Assembly (NCBI GenBank): GCA_964486825.1
Contig: CAZAQS010000268.1
Coordinates: 1 to 6,359 of the forward strand
Source of the DNA: CAZAQS01 sp964486825
Lineage (GTDB): Bacteria > Chloroflexota > Anaerolineae > Anaerolineales > UBA4823
Length of the DNA stretch: 6,359 nt
Direction: 5' to 3'
Below the pieces are notes generated by a model, which did not search any database, was not told where the DNA came from, and saw only the letters and a program-made list of their open reading frames with translations. Shown here piece by piece: positions 5,124-6,359 of the stretch. The translations under genes and the position numbers were made by a program. Each line of letters begins with the position of its first letter. Position 1 is the stretch's first letter.

Positions 5124-6134
5124 ATGCAGCTAAAACCCATCAACCAGCAAGTTGTTGTCATCGTAGGTGCAACCAGCGGGATTGGGCGGGCCGCTGCCTT
5201 GCGCTTTGGGGAACAGGGGGCTCGCTTATTGGTCTCTTCTCGGAGTCAGGATGAGCTTGATGCTCTCGTTGCAGAAATTAGCGCCAGGGGCGGTCATGCC
5301 ATCGCATTTGCTGCCGATACCAGTGATTTTGATCAAGTCCAAACGTTAGCGAACACCGCTGCAAAATCTTTCGGTCGTATCGACACCTGGGTACACTGCG
5401 CGGCGGTCATGATGTACGCGCCATTCTCGGAGACAGCGCCTGAAGAGTTCAAGCGCATCATCGATGTAAACTTGCTAGGTCAGGTTTATGGAGCCATGGC
5501 AGCTCTTCCCCATTTGCGGAAAGAGGGGCGGGGGGCGTTGATACACCTGTCCTCGGTCGAAGCTCGTCGTAGCCTTCCCTACCAAAGCGCTTACGCAGCC
5601 TCGAAGTACGGTATGATCGGCTTTATCGACTCACTACGCGCAGAGTTGGAGGAAGAAAATTTCCCCATTAACGTCACCAATATCATGCCTTCCGGCATCA
5701 ATACGCCTCTCTACGAGAAAGCCCTCACTCGACTGGGGGTCCAACCTCAACCGGTGGCTCCGATTTACGATCCCGAACTGGTTGCAGACGCCATCCTGTT
5801 CGCAGCAGAAAACCCTGCCCGGGACATTGTTATCGGGGGAGCCGGAAAAGCTCTGGCACTTACGGAACGTTTTTCTCCTCGCCTGGCGGACAAGATTGTA
5901 GATAGGATTGCCTTCCAGGGACAAAAGTCCCGCATCCCCAAATCAGAGCAAGAACCAAATAATCTGTTCGGACATCTAGCGGGTTATGACCATATACATG
6001 GTCCTTATCAAGAACGCGCCCGCTCAACTTCCATCTATACCTGGCTGCGAACACGACCCGTAGCAGCCTGGATGTTTACCGGGGCTGCCCTGGCTACAGT
6101 AGCCTTGATTTCGAGCCGTATTCAGAAAGGATAA
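5124..6134 (+). CDS. Short-chain dehydrogenase/reductase with C-terminal membrane tail
   Basis: This 336-residue protein has a classical SDR core. The nucleotide-binding motif is GATSGIG (15-21), D65 sits at the adenine contact, N116 lies in VNLLG, and the catalytic serine, tyrosine and lysine are S144, Y157 and K161 (YAASK). The usual NNAG motif is replaced by HCAAV (91-95), a tolerated variant. R40 after the second strand suggests NADP(H). Beyond about residue 240 it is longer than the usual 250-residue SDR: a charged linker leads to a hydrophobic helix near 313-330, then SRIQKG, consistent with a C-terminal tail anchor or membrane-associated segment. It probably reduces or oxidises a hydrophobic carbonyl or alcohol at the membrane; the substrate is unknown. 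The final codons form the ribosome-binding site of the next gene, 4 nt downstream. Confidence 0.94.
   Translation: MQLKPINQQVVVIVGATSGIGRAAALRFGEQGARLLVSSRSQDELDALVAEISARGGHAIAFAADTSDFDQVQTLANTAAKSFGRIDTWVHCAAVMMYAPFSETAPEEFKRIIDVNLLGQVYGAMAALPHLRKEGRGALIHLSSVEARRSLPYQSAYAASKYGMIGFIDSLRAELEEENFPINVTNIMPSGINTPLYEKALTRLGVQPQPVAPIYDPELVADAILFAAENPARDIVIGGAGKALALTERFSPRLADKIVDRIAFQGQKSRIPKSEQEPNNLFGHLAGYDHIHGPYQERARSTSIYTWLRTRPVAAWMFTGAALATVALISSRIQKG
6060..6113 (+). other. C-terminal membrane helix of the SDR
   Basis: Residues about 313-330 (VAAWMFTGAALATVALIS) are uncharged and hydrophobic, preceded by WLRTRP and followed by SRIQKG. Positive charges on both sides do not settle the orientation. 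A single terminal helix fits anchoring of the catalytic domain to the inner membrane. Confidence 0.7.
6126..6131 (+). promoter_or_regulatory. Ribosome-binding site embedded in the SDR gene end
   Basis: AAAGGA forms the last two sense codons (Lys-Gly) of the SDR and lies 7 nt before ATG 6139. The arrangement, including the stop-to-start string TAAAGCTATG, is the same as at 2067-2076. Confidence 0.8.
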
Positions 6135-6138
6135 AGCT

Positions 6139-6359
6139 ATGCAGAAAAAAGAAATGGATTTTACCAACCTGCTCTCCTTGGGACAGGGCCTTTACTATCT
6201 CGTTACAGGCATCTGGCCTCTGGTAAGTCGCCGGACGTTCGAATCTGTTACCGGCCCAAAGGCCGATTGGTGGCTAGTAAAGACCTTAGGAACATTGATA
6301 TCAGTTGTGGGAGCAGTCCTCGTGATTGCCGGGGTCCGGCGGCATACAACAATTGAAAG
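6139..6359 (+). CDS. Small membrane protein with YYLVTGIWPL motif, 3'-truncated
   Basis: The frame is open from ATG 6139 to the window edge, giving 73 residues with no stop. It has a helix around 12-29 (LSLGQGLYYLVTGIWPLV), a polar loop with RRTFESVTGPKADWWLVKT (31-49), and a second helix at 50-66. The motifs YYLVTGIWPL and FESVTGPKADWWLV recur in small uncharacterised bacterial membrane proteins that I recall but cannot name. It follows the SDR by 4 nt, so it is most likely cotranscribed. Function is unknown, and the C-terminus lies outside the window. Confidence 0.8.
   Translation, partial: MQKKEMDFTNLLSLGQGLYYLVTGIWPLVSRRTFESVTGPKADWWLVKTLGTLISVVGAVLVIAGVRRHTTIE

Overview
The window is bacterial and densely packed. 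It holds seven protein-coding genes, all on the + strand: six complete and one cut off by the right-hand edge. Every gene start has a strong Shine-Dalgarno sequence. I saw no RNA gene, mobile element, CRISPR array or convincing minus-strand gene. The base composition is moderate, with GC slightly above half by eye. The protein set is typical of environmental bacteria: membrane-tethered SRPBCC proteins, a BON domain, a DUF2231-Rieske fusion and a formaldehyde-dehydrogenase-like zinc enzyme. A member of Chloroflexota is my best but weak guess, because no phylogenetic marker is present.

Layout. Positions 65-1228 encode a BON + SRPBCC protein with membrane-prone segments. A 319-base gene-free stretch follows, containing several small inverted repeats. 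Two genes separated by 4 nt come next: a four-helix membrane protein resembling YagU/DUF1440 (1548-2069) and a membrane-anchored Rieske [2Fe-2S] protein with an N-terminal DUF2231 domain (2074-2967). Then come a second SRPBCC protein with an N-terminal DUF2892-like membrane segment and a C-terminal SFPASDPPGW tail (3019-3831), and a zinc-dependent medium-chain dehydrogenase of the formaldehyde-dehydrogenase-like subgroup (3863-5032). After a 91-nt AT-rich gap come a short-chain dehydrogenase with a C-terminal membrane tail (5124-6134) and, 4 nt later, a small membrane protein with a YYLVTGIWPL motif (6139 to the edge).

Several of the longest open frames extend upstream of the likely starts. 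I moved the starts at 1548, 2074 and 3863 to the first ATG behind a strong ribosome-binding site.

Taken together, at least five of the seven products look membrane-bound or membrane-tethered. They combine hydrophobic-ligand binding (two SRPBCC domains), electron transfer (Rieske) and NAD(P)-dependent alcohol/aldehyde chemistry (two dehydrogenases). A membrane-surface module for stress or detoxification, possibly acting on lipid-derived aldehydes or alcohols, is a reasonable inference. The sequence does not identify the substrate, and no part of the proposed system is proven here.
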